Assembly: GCA_008501585.1 (NCBI GenBank)
Contig: QQUN01000001.1
Coordinates: 1-61,815, forward strand
Length of the DNA: 61,815 nucleotides
DNA from: Pseudomonadota bacterium
Lineage (GTDB): Bacteria > Pseudomonadota > Gammaproteobacteria > Burkholderiales > Rhodocyclaceae
Direction: 5' to 3'
The number at the start of each line of letters is the position of its first letter. Position 1 is the stretch's first letter. Made by a program: the position numbers and the translations under genes. The notes beneath the pieces were generated by a model. That model made no database searches. It had not been told where the DNA came from and saw only the letters and a program-made list of their open reading frames with translations. This document shows positions 1 to 8,308 of this stretch, piece after piece.

Positions 1-128
1 GCGCCCGGCAAAGGTCGTTCTGGCATTCTTATGGCTGTTCATCCGGTTGGACTCCTTGGGTTACTGAAGCGTCGAGAACTCCAGTCTCCCAGATCCTTCC
101 GGATGAACAACCTATTGAAACATCACAC

Positions 129-1088
129 CTAGCGCGCAGCCCAGGGCGAATCTGCCCGCACGATGCGGTTACGGCCACCCTGCTTGGCCTGGTAGAGGCA
201 CTGATCGACCCGCGCCACGAAATCGAGGGCCGCGTCCGTGTGTGTCGGCACGAGGGTGCCGACACCGAGGCTGATCGTCAGCTGCTGGCCCGCGGGCGAG
301 CAGGCATGCGGAATCTGCTCCTTGAGAATCAGGCTGCGACACCGCTCGGCCACCTTGGCTGCCGCAGCCGCGTCGGTGCCGGGCAGGATCAGCACGAACT
401 CCTCGCCGCCAAAACGGGCGAGGCCATCGCGACTGCGGGTCGCTGCGCCGGCCAGCACCTGGGCCACCCGCTTGAGGCAGGCATCGCCCTGGATATGCCC
501 GTAGCAGTCGTTGTACTGCTTGAAGTAGTCAATATCGATCAGGATCAGCGACAAGGGCTGCGCGGTGCGGCGCGCCTCCTCCCACTCGGCCTCCAGCGCC
601 GAATCGAACATGCGCCGGTTCGAGACGCCGGTCAGCCCATCCTTGAACGACAGCGACTCGAGCTCTCTTTGCAGCGCCAGCAATTTCTGCTCGGTGCGCT
701 TGCGCTCGCTGATATCGAACATGAAGCCGATCAGCGATTCGACATCCCCCGCCTCGTTTCGCACCACATGCACCACGTCACGGATCCAGACATGCTCACC
801 GTCCTTGGTCAGTGCCCGGTAGTCGGCCTCGTGGTCCGTCCCCGCCTGGGATTGCGCCACGCAGAACGCCACCACCCGCTCGCGATCCTCCGGATGCATG
901 CGCTCGGCCCAGTCCTGCACCGTCACCCAGCTCGACGGCGACCAGCCCAGCAGCGCCTCGATCTGCGGACCAATGTAGGTGAAACGCGCCGAGGCCCAGT
1001 CGATCTGCCAGGGAATGGCCTTGGTCGACTCGAGCAGGGTCTTGTACACCGTGCTGTCGGCCTGAGAAGGATCGGCGGCTTGGGTCAT
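129..1088 (-). CDS. PAS-GGDEF diguanylate cyclase
   Basis: Predicted to make cyclic-di-GMP from two GTP. An N-terminal PAS fold of the PAS_3 type (about residues 15-125, ending in the typical DISERKRTE linker) is followed by a GGDEF domain. The active-site signature is GGEEF, a functional variant, and an RSRD inhibitory I-site lies five residues before it, so product feedback is expected. There is no membrane segment, so the protein is probably a cytosolic sensor. The start ATG at 1088 (MTQAADPS) is chosen because upstream residues are low-complexity. An ATG at 1157 in the same frame would add 23 residues. It lies just downstream of another cyclic-di-GMP gene on the same strand. Confidence 0.85.
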   Translation of the reverse strand: MTQAADPSQADSTVYKTLLESTKAIPWQIDWASARFTYIGPQIEALLGWSPSSWVTVQDWAERMHPEDRERVVAFCVAQSQAGTDHEADYRALTKDGEHVWIRDVVHVVRNEAGDVESLIGFMFDISERKRTEQKLLALQRELESLSFKDGLTGVSNRRMFDSALEAEWEEARRTAQPLSLILIDIDYFKQYNDCYGHIQGDACLKRVAQVLAGAATRSRDGLARFGGEEFVLILPGTDAAAAAKVAERCRSLILKEQIPHACSPAGQQLTISLGVGTLVPTHTDAALDFVARVDQCLYQAKQGGRNRIVRADSPWAAR

Positions 1089-1215
1089 GAGGCAAGGTCC
1101 GGAACACTGGGCAGAAAAAGGCGGGCGCGCAGCGGCGGACCCGGGCAACGCATCCACAATAGCGCAGACACCGCGCCACCGCCGTGTCCGCCGTCACTCC
1201 GCGCGGCCGGCGGCA

Positions 1216-3138
1216 TCATCCTCGCGCCCGCACCGGTCCGGCACCGAGAAATCGGTCGGCAAACGCCGCCGCGGGCACCGGCGGGCTGAACAGATAGCCC
1301 TGGCACACATCGCAGGCCAGCGCGCGCAAGGCCGCCAGTTGGGCCGGCCGTTCCACGCCTTCGGCCACCACCTGCATCTCGAAGGCCCGCGACATGGCGA
1401 GGGTTGCCTTCAGGATGGCGTCGCCGCGGGCGTCCGCCGGCGCATCGATGGAGCGGACAAAGCTGCGGTCGACCTTCAAGGCGTCGAAGGGCAGCACCCC
1501 CAGGTAAGACAGCGACGAGTAGCCCGTGCCGAAATCATCCAGCGCCAGGCGGACACCGCGCCGGCGCAGTTGGCGCAACTCATCCAGCGCCGAACTCTCC
1601 GGATGCAGGAACACCGACTCCGTCACCTCCACCTCCAGCACCTCGGCCGGCAGCGCGCGCTCGGCCAGCGCCGCCAGCAGCCGGGCGGCAAACCCCGGCT
1701 GCGCCAGCTGCCGCGCCGACACGTTGATCGCCACCCGGGGCGGTGCCAGCCCGGCCGCCCGCCAGCCGACGATGTGGTCAAGCGCACGGCCCACCACCCA
1801 GTCGCCGATCGCCACGATCTGGCCCGAGGCCTCGGCCACCGGAATGAAGTGGTCCGGCCGCACAAAGCGCCCGTCGCCCTGGCGCCAGCGCAGCAAGGCC
1901 TCACACCCGACCAGCGCCCCGCTGGCAATATTCAATTGCGGCTGAAAGTGCAGCGACAGCTCATCGCGCGCAATCGCCTGGCGCAGCCCGCTCTCGATCG
2001 CCACCCGCGCGCGTACCGCATCGTTCATCTCGCGGGTGAAATAACGCACCACATTGCCCCCCGAGCGCTTGGCGTCGTACATCGCCGTGTCGGCATTGCG
2101 CAACAGCGTCTGGGCATCGGCGCCATCGTCCGGAAACAGGCTCACCCCGATGCTCGCGCTCACGCACAACTCCACCTCGCCCGCCATCAAGGGCTGGCGC
2201 ACCGCCTCGAGCAGCTTGGCCACCACCGGCGCCACGCTGGCCGGCCAGCTGACCTCCGGCAACACCATGATGAACTCGTCGCCGCCCTGGCGCACCAGGG
2301 TGTCGGAGCCGCGCACACAGGCTTGCAGCCGCTGTGCCAGCTCAACCAGTAACACATCGCCCACGGCGTGGCCGTGCACGTCGTTCACATCCTTGAAGCG
2401 GTCGATGTCGATGAACAACACCGCCACGCCGCCGCGACCGCGACGTTGCGCCTGCGCAATCGCCTGCGCCAGCCGGTCGTCCAGCAAGGCCCGATTGGCC
2501 AGGCCGGTGAGCTGATCGTGGTAGGCCAGATGGCGGATCCGTGCCTCCGCCTCCTTGCGCTCGGTCACATCGGTCACCGAACCGGCCATCAACACCGCGC
2601 GACCCCGCCGGTTGCGCACCGCCTCCCCGCGCGAGCCGATCCAGCGGTAGCTACCATCGCGCGCTCGAACCCGGTATTCAAAGTAGAAGAACGGCGTCTC
2701 GCCCTTGAGGTGCTGCGCCACCGCCCGGTTGTAGCCGGCCCGGTCATCCGGATGCACAAGCGCCAGCCAGCCGTGCGTGTCGCTCAGGAAATTGCTCGAA
2801 TACCCCAGGATGGCCAGCAACCGGTCGCCCACGCGCAGGCGCTTGCTCACCGGATCCCACGACCACAGGCCGTCGTTCGCCCCGCGCATGGCCAGCCCGT
2901 GCGCACGGAAAGTCGCCCGCAGGTAGCGGACCTCGTGCCAGCCAAGCAACGCCGCCACCACCAGCAGACCCGCCCCCGCCGCCAACGCACCATCCGCCGC
3001 CAGCCACGCCCCGGCCACCAGGCACAGCACCGCCGCCAGCCCCGTCACCAGCAACCAGAGCCGCCGCCCCCCGAATTCGCGCACGTCACTCACCGACACC
3101 ACGCCATCTTTGCCCCCCGGCCACCCAACGCCCCGCAA
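1216..3138 (-). CDS. Membrane PAS-GGDEF-EAL cyclic-di-GMP protein
   Basis: About 640 residues. Two hydrophobic segments near residues 30-65 form an N-terminal membrane hairpin. A PAS/PAC sensor (about 85-195) follows, then GGDEF (about 200-360, intact GGDEF signature) and a C-terminal EAL phosphodiesterase domain (about 375-630, with CEALLRW and DDFGTGYSS motifs). It could make or degrade cyclic-di-GMP; both catalytic signatures look intact. The start is uncertain: the longest frame begins at a TTG, while tandem GTG codons at 3102 and 3099 follow a G-rich stretch. The two adjacent cyclic-di-GMP genes may have related regulatory roles, but no target is visible. Confidence 0.85.
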   Translation of the reverse strand: MRGVGWPGGKDGVVSVSDVREFGGRRLWLLVTGLAAVLCLVAGAWLAADGALAAGAGLLVVAALLGWHEVRYLRATFRAHGLAMRGANDGLWSWDPVSKRLRVGDRLLAILGYSSNFLSDTHGWLALVHPDDRAGYNRAVAQHLKGETPFFYFEYRVRARDGSYRWIGSRGEAVRNRRGRAVLMAGSVTDVTERKEAEARIRHLAYHDQLTGLANRALLDDRLAQAIAQAQRRGRGGVAVLFIDIDRFKDVNDVHGHAVGDVLLVELAQRLQACVRGSDTLVRQGGDEFIMVLPEVSWPASVAPVVAKLLEAVRQPLMAGEVELCVSASIGVSLFPDDGADAQTLLRNADTAMYDAKRSGGNVVRYFTREMNDAVRARVAIESGLRQAIARDELSLHFQPQLNIASGALVGCEALLRWRQGDGRFVRPDHFIPVAEASGQIVAIGDWVVGRALDHIVGWRAAGLAPPRVAINVSARQLAQPGFAARLLAALAERALPAEVLEVEVTESVFLHPESSALDELRQLRRRGVRLALDDFGTGYSSLSYLGVLPFDALKVDRSFVRSIDAPADARGDAILKATLAMSRAFEMQVVAEGVERPAQLAALRALACDVCQGYLFSPPVPAAAFADRFLGAGPVRARG

Positions 3139-3265
3139 CGGCAGCGTCGCCTAGTACGAAGGTTCTACGGCGCAAACGGCGCGGCCTTGATGGTCAATAC
3201 GCCGTGAGCGGCACGGCGCGGGCATCCGGATAGTGGCAGCGCGAGGCACCGCATCCCCCCGTTGA

Positions 3266-3352
3266 CCGGCCGAGCGCAGCGACGCCGGGATCAGCGTCGC
3301 CAGCCCGGCACATCGCTCCCGGCGTCGGGCCTACGGCCCTCGGCCGGGCTAC
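3266..3352. repeat. Palindromic dispersed repeat, copy 1
   Basis: First of three copies of an approximately 87-bp element. It starts CCGGCCGAGCGCAGCGACG and ends CCCTCGGCCGGGCTAC. The ends are mutually complementary and an inner CGACGCCGGG pairs with CCCGGCGTCG, so the RNA or single strand would fold as a long hairpin. The right end supplies the TAG stop codon of the minus-strand gene ending at 3349. It resembles REP/MITE-type intergenic repeats. Confidence 0.75.
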
Positions 3353-3849
3353 GCTTGCCGCGCCATCCTCGCGAGTTTGCGGCGCATGAAAAGCAACCGC
3401 ACGCTCGACCACACCCCATAGACGGCAGCGCAAATGATGACAGTGCGCCAGTTCCTTGTTCCTGCGGAACCAAAATGCAGCGGCGCCGCGAGATAGAACG
3501 GAATCAGCCCGGCAAACAGAAAAGCCCCATGCACTGCATCCGGTCCGTGGTAGCGCCTATTCGCGACATCATAGAGAGCGACCAGCGACTGCCAGTCACC
3601 CTCGCGCGCCAGTGCAGCGACATAGTCTTCGCCGATTCGCAACTGCACCTCCCCGTCGACACTCAGCCCGAGCGCCCGCTGTCCCGCTGCTTCGAACGAA
3701 AACAGCGTGGTTACTCGACGAGACGCCCCCCAACCGGCATTGCTGCGGCAGATGTCGAACACTCGGTCGAATCGAACACGCTCGTAGTGCACGCGCAAGC
3801 ACTCTAAAAGGATGGATCTGAGCCTGACCACACGCAGCAACTGTTGCAC
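3349..3849 (-). CDS. Hypothetical protein with C-terminal membrane segments
   Basis: I do not recognise this gene. The plausible coding part is about 166 residues: a soluble, charged N-terminal part (FSFEAAGQRALGLSVDGEVQ region) and two hydrophobic segments near the C-terminus (AFLFAGLIPFYLAAP and TVIICAAVYGVWSSV), ending in a basic tail. A GTG at 3849 preceded by GGGGG is the best visible start; the frame stays open further upstream, but only through repeat DNA. The stop codon lies in repeat copy 1 and the 5' end abuts repeat copy 2, so the gene sits between two repeats. It could be a decayed or recently acquired gene. Confidence 0.45.
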   Translation of the reverse strand: MQQLLRVVRLRSILLECLRVHYERVRFDRVFDICRSNAGWGASRRVTTLFSFEAAGQRALGLSVDGEVQLRIGEDYVAALAREGDWQSLVALYDVANRRYHGPDAVHGAFLFAGLIPFYLAAPLHFGSAGTRNWRTVIICAAVYGVWSSVRLLFMRRKLARMARQA

Positions 3850-3874
3850 ATTCGGCCCCCAGCATGCCAGCGCC

Positions 3875-3962
3875 GTAGCCCGGCCGAGCGCAGCGACGCC
3901 GGGATCAGCCTTGCCAGTGGGAGACGATAGCCCCGGCGTCGGGCCGGCGGCCCTCGGCCGGA
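3875..3962. repeat. Palindromic dispersed repeat, copy 2
   Basis: Same element as 3266-3352: it begins GTAGCCCGGCCGAGCGCAGC, continues with GACGCCGGGATCAGC, and its right part reads CCCCGGCGTCGGGCC followed by CCCTCGGCCGG. The central 20-25 bases differ between copies while the arms are conserved, as expected for a structure-selected repeat. Confidence 0.75.
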
Positions 3963-3999
3963 CGGACGTGCGGAAGGAGGCGACCGTCGTCGCCCTCTC

Positions 4000-4098
4000 G
4001 TAGGGTGGGCAGCTCGCCTGCCCGCCATCGGTGGGAGATGCGTCGCGGTGGTGCATTGGGGCGGCCGTTGTTGGTGGGCGGCGAGCCGCCCACCCTAC
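4000..4098. repeat. Second repeat family bounded by GTAGGGTGGGC inverted ends
   Basis: The left end GTAGGGTGGGC (4000-4010) and right end GCCCACCCTAC (4088-4098) are perfect 11-bp inverted repeats enclosing about 77 bases that include further internal GCCCGCC/GGTGGGCGGC pairing. No coding content is seen. It sits between copies 2 and 3 of the other repeat family. Confidence 0.6.
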
Positions 4099-4115
4099 GA
4101 CGTCTGCCGCCACCG

Positions 4116-4192
4116 GTAGCCCGGCCGAGCGCAGCGACGCCGGGATCAGCCTCGCCAGCCGGGCACGTTTTCCCCGGCGTCGGGTCTGCGGC
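4116..4192. repeat. Palindromic dispersed repeat, copy 3 (right end degraded)
   Basis: It starts GTAGCCCGGCCGAGCGCAGC like copy 2 and keeps the inner CCCCGGCGTCGGG arm, but loses the terminal CCTCGGCCGGGCTAC arm, which is replaced by GGCGGGCGCATTCGGCGG. It is therefore a truncated copy fused to another repeat-like sequence. Confidence 0.65.
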
Positions 4193-4218
4193 GGGCGCAT
4201 TCGGCGGATTGCGCTTCG

Positions 4219-4797
4219 CTAATCCACCCTCCGAGTTACGTGGGCTCCGCAATCGACTGCAAAGCGGGCCAGATCGCGTTCAAGCACAAGGTTCCTTACT
4301 GAATCGCCACCCTCTTCATACTCGGTTGTATCAACACCGTAGATAAATAGGCGGTTTCCATCATCACGGAGTCCCTGCTTGCATACAGCTCGCCCGTCGT
4401 CTGATGGAGTGTCGCATGCAAACGATTGAACCGCAGCCGTCTGGACCGGTACGCACTCAACCGATGCACCTCTACACATCACGGCCTCCGACGGACCTGA
4501 GTAGTCCCGGATTTCCACGTCTCGATGGCGAATTAATGCCCACACCGACCAGTTTCCATCGAGATGCTTTGCGTTTCGTTGCGCCACTTCCCATTCTTGA
4601 TAGCCGTCCACGGAAACGCCAGGAGGAAACCCATTAAACGGAACGTCGTTTGTCAGTGTAAGCACTTCACATCGACGAAAATCGACCAAGACATACTCAG
4701 TCCATCCTGCGAACGCACTTTGTTGAAACGCCGCGAACAGGATCATCGCAACGTATCGCCCCCACCCTTTTGAGCTTGAGTTGGTGAGCCCCCTCAA
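4219..4797 (-). CDS. Hypothetical exported protein
   Basis: Not recognised. About 192 residues if started at the TTG that overlaps the polA stop codon, or 175 if started at the ATG at 4746. A short hydrophobic stretch (MILFAAFQQSAFA) near the start looks like a signal peptide with an AFA cleavage site. The rest is hydrophilic and has several cysteines (CEVLTL, VMCRGASVECVP, FACDTP, AVCKQG, VDCGAH), suggesting disulfides in the periplasm. Base composition is less GC-rich than the neighbours. It lies directly after polA on the same strand and could be cotranscribed, but shares no obvious function with it. Confidence 0.5.
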   Translation of the reverse strand: MRGLTNSSSKGWGRYVAMILFAAFQQSAFAGWTEYVLVDFRRCEVLTLTNDVPFNGFPPGVSVDGYQEWEVAQRNAKHLDGNWSVWALIRHRDVEIRDYSGPSEAVMCRGASVECVPVQTAAVQSFACDTPSDDGRAVCKQGLRDDGNRLFIYGVDTTEYEEGGDSVRNLVLERDLARFAVDCGAHVTRRVD

Positions 4798-7517
4798 TGC
4801 GCCTCATCCCAATTCGCCCCATCCCCCACTTCGGCCACCAGCGGCACCGACAGCTTGGCCACACCGGCCATCAGCTTCGGCAACTGCTCGCGCACCGTCG
4901 CCAGCTCCTCGTCCGGCACTTCCAGCACCAGTTCGTCATGCACCTGCAGGATCAGCTTTGAGGCGAGCTTGTCGCGCTTGAGCCAGGCCGAGCAGGCGAT
5001 CATGGCTTTCTTGATGAGGTCGGCGGCGGTGCCTTGCATGGGGGCGTTGATGGCGGCGCGTTCGGCGCCCTGGCGGCGGCCGGCCTGGCTGGCGTGGATG
5101 TCGGGCAGGTGGAGGCGGCGGCCGAAGGCGGTTTCGACGTAGCCCTTGTCGGCCACTTCGGCGCGGGTGCGGGCCATGTAGTCTGCCACGCCGGGGTAGC
5201 GGGCGAAGTAGCGGTCGATGTAGCTGGCGGCGGCGCTGCGTTCGATGCCGAGGTTCTTGGCGAGGCCGTGGGCGCTCATGCCGTAGATGAGGCCGAAGTT
5301 GATGACCTTGGCGTAGCGGCGCTGTTCCTTGTCCACCTCCGCAGCACTGACGCCGAAGATCTCGGCAGCGGTGGCGCGGTGCACATCCTCGCCGTCGGCG
5401 AAGGCTTGCAGCAGGCGCTTGTCGCCCGACAGGTGAGCCATGATGCGCAGCTCGATCTGCGAGTAGTCGGCACTGACCAGGCGATGCCCCTTGGGGGCGA
5501 TGAAGGCGGCGCGGATGCGGCGGCCCTCTTCGGTGCGGATGGGGATGTTCTGCAGGTTGGGGTCGGAGCTGGCGAGGCGGCCGGTGACGGCCACGGCCTG
5601 CGAGAAGCTGGTGTGCACCCGGCCGGTGTGGCGATTGACCATCAGCGGCAGCTTGTCGGCGTAGGTGTTCTTGAGCTTGGCCAGGCCCCGGTAGTCGAGC
5701 AGCAGCTTGGGCAGGGGGTAATCCTCCGCCAGCTTCTGCAGCACTTCTTCGTCCGTCGAGGGCTGCCCGGTGGCGGTTTTCTTGACCACCGGCAGTTCAA
5801 GCTTGCCGAACAGCAGTTCGCCGAGTTGCTTGGGGGAGTTGAGGTTGAAGGGCTGGCCGGCGAGCTTGTGGGCCTCGGCTTCGAGCTCGACCAGGCGGCG
5901 CCCGAGTTCTTCGCTGTGCTGGGCGAGTAGGAAGTCGTCGATCAGCACGCCGTTGCGCTCCATCTCGAACAGCACTTCCATGGTGGGGAGTTCGATGTCG
6001 CGATAGACCGATGCGAGTTGCGGCTCGGCGGCCAGCTGGCCGGCAAAGCATTGCTGCAGGCGCAGGGTGATGTCGGCATCCTCGGCGGCGTATTCACTGG
6101 CCTGGTCGATGGCCACTTCGTCGAAGCCGATCTGCTTGGCGCCCTTGCCGCACAGGGCGGTGTAGGGAATGGTCTCCAGCCCCAGATGTCGTTTGGCGAG
6201 GCTGTCCATGTCGTGCGACTTGTCACTCTCCAGCACATAGGAGGCCAGCAAGGTATCGTCGGCGATGCCGCGCAGGCGCACGCCATGGTTGGCCAGCACA
6301 TGCTTGTCGTACTTGAGGTTCTGGCCGGCCTTCTTGTATTTGTCGCTCTCCAGCCAGGGGCGCAGGGCGAGCAGCACGGCGTCGAGGCCGAGCTGGTCGG
6401 GCGCGCCGGCATAGCGGTGATTGATGGGCACATAGGCCGCGCCGCCGCCGGGCACGGCAAAGGACAGGCCGACCAGGGTGGCGGCCATCGGGTCGAGGCT
6501 GGTGGTTTCGGTGTCGAAGGCGGCGATCGGCGCGCTGCGCAACTTGACCACCCAGGCGGCCAGCGCCTCGGCGTCGAGCACGGTGTCGTAGCCCTGGCGG
6601 TGGCTGGTGGGGTCAGCGGGATGCTCGACGGCAGCCGGCGCGCTGGCCGCGGCCGGGGCGGGCGCGTCGCCGGCCTGCTGCACTTCGCGCAGCCAGCTCT
6701 TGAATTCGAGATGCGAGAACAGTTCGACCAACTTCTCGCGGTCTTCCTCGCGCTGCGTCAGATCGGTGGGGCCGAGGCCGAGGTCGAGGTCGGTGGCCAC
6801 GGTCACCAGCTTGCGCCCCAGCGGCAGGAAGTCCAGATGCTTGCGCAGGTTCTCGCCCACCTTGCCGCCCACCTCGTCGGCGCGGGCGACGATGTCGTCC
6901 AGCGTGCCGAACTGGGTGAGCCATTTCACGGCCGTCTTGGGGCCGCATTTTTCGACGCCGGGGATGTTGTCCACGCTGTCGCCGACCAGCGCCAGGTAGT
7001 CGATGATGCGCTCGGGCGGCACGCCGAACTTGGCTTCCACGCCGGCCGGGTCGAGCACTTCGTTGCTCATGGTGTTGACCCAGCGCACCCGCTCGTCGAC
7101 CAGCTGGGTGAGGTCCTTGTCGCCGGTGGAGATCACCACGTCCATGCCCGCTTCGCTGGCCTGGCGCGCCAGCGTGCCGATCACGTCGTCGGCCTCGACG
7201 CCCTCGACCATCAGCAGCGGCCAGCCGCGCGCGCGGATCGCCTCGTGCAGCGGCGCGATCTGCACCGCGAGGTCCTCGGGCATGGGCGGGCGATGCGATT
7301 TGTATTCGGGGAACCAGTCGTCGCGGAAGGTCTTGCCCTTGGCGTCGAACACGCAGGCGCGGTAGTCCGCCTTGTAGTCGGCATCGAGCCGACGTAGCAT
7401 GTTCAACACTCCGTAAACCGCGCCAGTCGGCTCGCCTGCGGCATTTCGCAGGTCGGGCATGGCATGGAAGGCGCGGAACAGATAACTCGATCCATCAACG
7501 AGCAGCAGCGTGGGCAT
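4794..7517 (-). CDS. polA: DNA polymerase I
   Basis: A 907-residue family A DNA polymerase for repair synthesis and Okazaki primer removal. N-terminal 5'-3' exonuclease/FEN domain (about 1-290, LLLVDGSSYLFRAFHAMP); 3'-5' proofreading domain with intact DxE (FDTETTSLD, Asp335/Glu337); polymerase domain with motif A VSADYSQIELRIMAH and motif C QVHDELVLE. A proline/alanine-rich linker separates the FEN and proofreading domains. The start ATG at 7517 (MPTLLLVDG) matches the family N-terminus; longer frames add an unrelated 19 residues. It is divergent from the LOG-family gene, with only about 65 bases between the two starts. Confidence 0.97.
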   Translation of the reverse strand: MPTLLLVDGSSYLFRAFHAMPDLRNAAGEPTGAVYGVLNMLRRLDADYKADYRACVFDAKGKTFRDDWFPEYKSHRPPMPEDLAVQIAPLHEAIRARGWPLLMVEGVEADDVIGTLARQASEAGMDVVISTGDKDLTQLVDERVRWVNTMSNEVLDPAGVEAKFGVPPERIIDYLALVGDSVDNIPGVEKCGPKTAVKWLTQFGTLDDIVARADEVGGKVGENLRKHLDFLPLGRKLVTVATDLDLGLGPTDLTQREEDREKLVELFSHLEFKSWLREVQQAGDAPAPAAASAPAAVEHPADPTSHRQGYDTVLDAEALAAWVVKLRSAPIAAFDTETTSLDPMAATLVGLSFAVPGGGAAYVPINHRYAGAPDQLGLDAVLLALRPWLESDKYKKAGQNLKYDKHVLANHGVRLRGIADDTLLASYVLESDKSHDMDSLAKRHLGLETIPYTALCGKGAKQIGFDEVAIDQASEYAAEDADITLRLQQCFAGQLAAEPQLASVYRDIELPTMEVLFEMERNGVLIDDFLLAQHSEELGRRLVELEAEAHKLAGQPFNLNSPKQLGELLFGKLELPVVKKTATGQPSTDEEVLQKLAEDYPLPKLLLDYRGLAKLKNTYADKLPLMVNRHTGRVHTSFSQAVAVTGRLASSDPNLQNIPIRTEEGRRIRAAFIAPKGHRLVSADYSQIELRIMAHLSGDKRLLQAFADGEDVHRATAAEIFGVSAAEVDKEQRRYAKVINFGLIYGMSAHGLAKNLGIERSAAASYIDRYFARYPGVADYMARTRAEVADKGYVETAFGRRLHLPDIHASQAGRRQGAERAAINAPMQGTAADLIKKAMIACSAWLKRDKLASKLILQVHDELVLEVPDEELATVREQLPKLMAGVAKLSVPLVAEVGDGANWDEAH

Positions 7518-7582
7518 GGGGATGTCACCGGCAAATGAGTTCGGAGGACGGACCCGCCGCTGCGCCAGCAACACGAGGCTTC

Positions 7583-8308
7583 ATGAACGCCAAGGACAAA
7601 CTCCCCGCCGACCTGCCCAATGCCGCCGTGCCGCAATACAACGCGCGCGAATCCTGGCGAATCTTCGGAATTATGTCAGAGTTCGTGGAGGCCACCGAAC
7701 GGCTCAACGCGATCCGCCCGGCGGTGTCCATCTTCGGCAGCGCACGCACGCCGGCCGATCACCCCTACTACGTGCTCACCGAGCAGATCGCGCGCAAGCT
7801 GTCGGATGCCGGCTTTTCGGTCATCTCCGGCGGCGGCCCGGGCATCATGGAGGCGGCCAACAAGGGCGCCTTCTTCGGCAAGAGCCCGTCGATCGGCCTC
7901 AACATCCAGCTGCCGCACGAGCAGCAGGCCAACCCCTACCAGGACATCTCGCAGACCTTCCAGCACTTCTTCGCGCGCAAGTTCATGTTCGTGAAGTTCG
8001 CCTCGGCCTATGTCGTCATGCCCGGCGGCTTCGGCACGCTGGACGAGTTGCTCGAGGCGATGACGCTGATGCAGACGGGCAAGACCCGCAACATCCCCAT
8101 CATCCTGGTGCACAAACCCTTCTGGGCGGGGCTGCTGGCGTGGTTCAAGGACCGGCTGGTGAGCGAGCGCATGATCAACCCCGAAGACCTCGACCTGATC
8201 CAGCTCATCGACGAGCCGGACCAGGTGGTCGAAGCCATCTTCAAGCACTACGAAACCCGCGGCTTCCTGCCGCTGCCCGACGAACACGAACTGATGCTCA
8301 ACCTATGA
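7583..8308 (+). CDS. LOG family protein (TIGR00730-type)
   Basis: A 241-residue Rossmann-fold protein of the lonely-guy family. The diagnostic PGGFGTLDE motif and the GGGPGIMEAANKGA phosphate-binding motif are present. Characterised members cleave nucleoside monophosphates between base and ribose, and some plant-associated members make cytokinins. In bacteria many are annotated as lysine decarboxylases wrongly. The start ATG at 7583 has GAGG a few bases upstream; an ATG at 7535 would add a non-conserved stretch. The stop overlaps the next gene in CTATGA, so the two genes are probably translationally coupled. Confidence 0.88.
   Translation: MNAKDKLPADLPNAAVPQYNARESWRIFGIMSEFVEATERLNAIRPAVSIFGSARTPADHPYYVLTEQIARKLSDAGFSVISGGGPGIMEAANKGAFFGKSPSIGLNIQLPHEQQANPYQDISQTFQHFFARKFMFVKFASAYVVMPGGFGTLDELLEAMTLMQTGKTRNIPIILVHKPFWAGLLAWFKDRLVSERMINPEDLDLIQLIDEPDQVVEAIFKHYETRGFLPLPDEHELMLNL

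Larger units (their letters stand above)
3850..4218. other. Repeat-filled intergenic region
   Basis: This stretch of about 370 bases holds no convincing gene. Most of it is accounted for by two copies of the GTAGCCCGGCCGAG element (3875-3962 and 4116-4192) and an element bounded by GTAGGGTGGGC and GCCCACCCTAC (4000-4098). The remainder, around 4196-4235, contains a GCGGATTGCGCTTCGCTAAT-type sequence that resembles another common intergenic repeat. Confidence 0.6.

Noticed and set aside
36-109. 11-bp inverted repeat TGTTCATCCGG / CCGGATGAACA at the left edge
   Set aside because: The spacing of 52 bases and absence of a T-run make a terminator unlikely; too little flanking sequence to judge.
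240-1289. Long open frame on the plus strand opposite the PAS-GGDEF gene
   Set aside because: It is an antisense shadow caused by high GC; the product is Arg/Gly/His-rich without domains, whereas the minus strand encodes complete PAS and GGDEF motifs.
3850-4200. N-terminal extension of the hypothetical gene at 3349 through the repeats
   Set aside because: The added residues translate repeat copies 2 and 3 and change with repeat phase; not likely protein.
5034-7397. Plus-strand open frames of about 300 and 460 codons
   Set aside because: They lie antisense to polA and encode repetitive Val/Gly/Ala/His sequence typical of a shadow frame.
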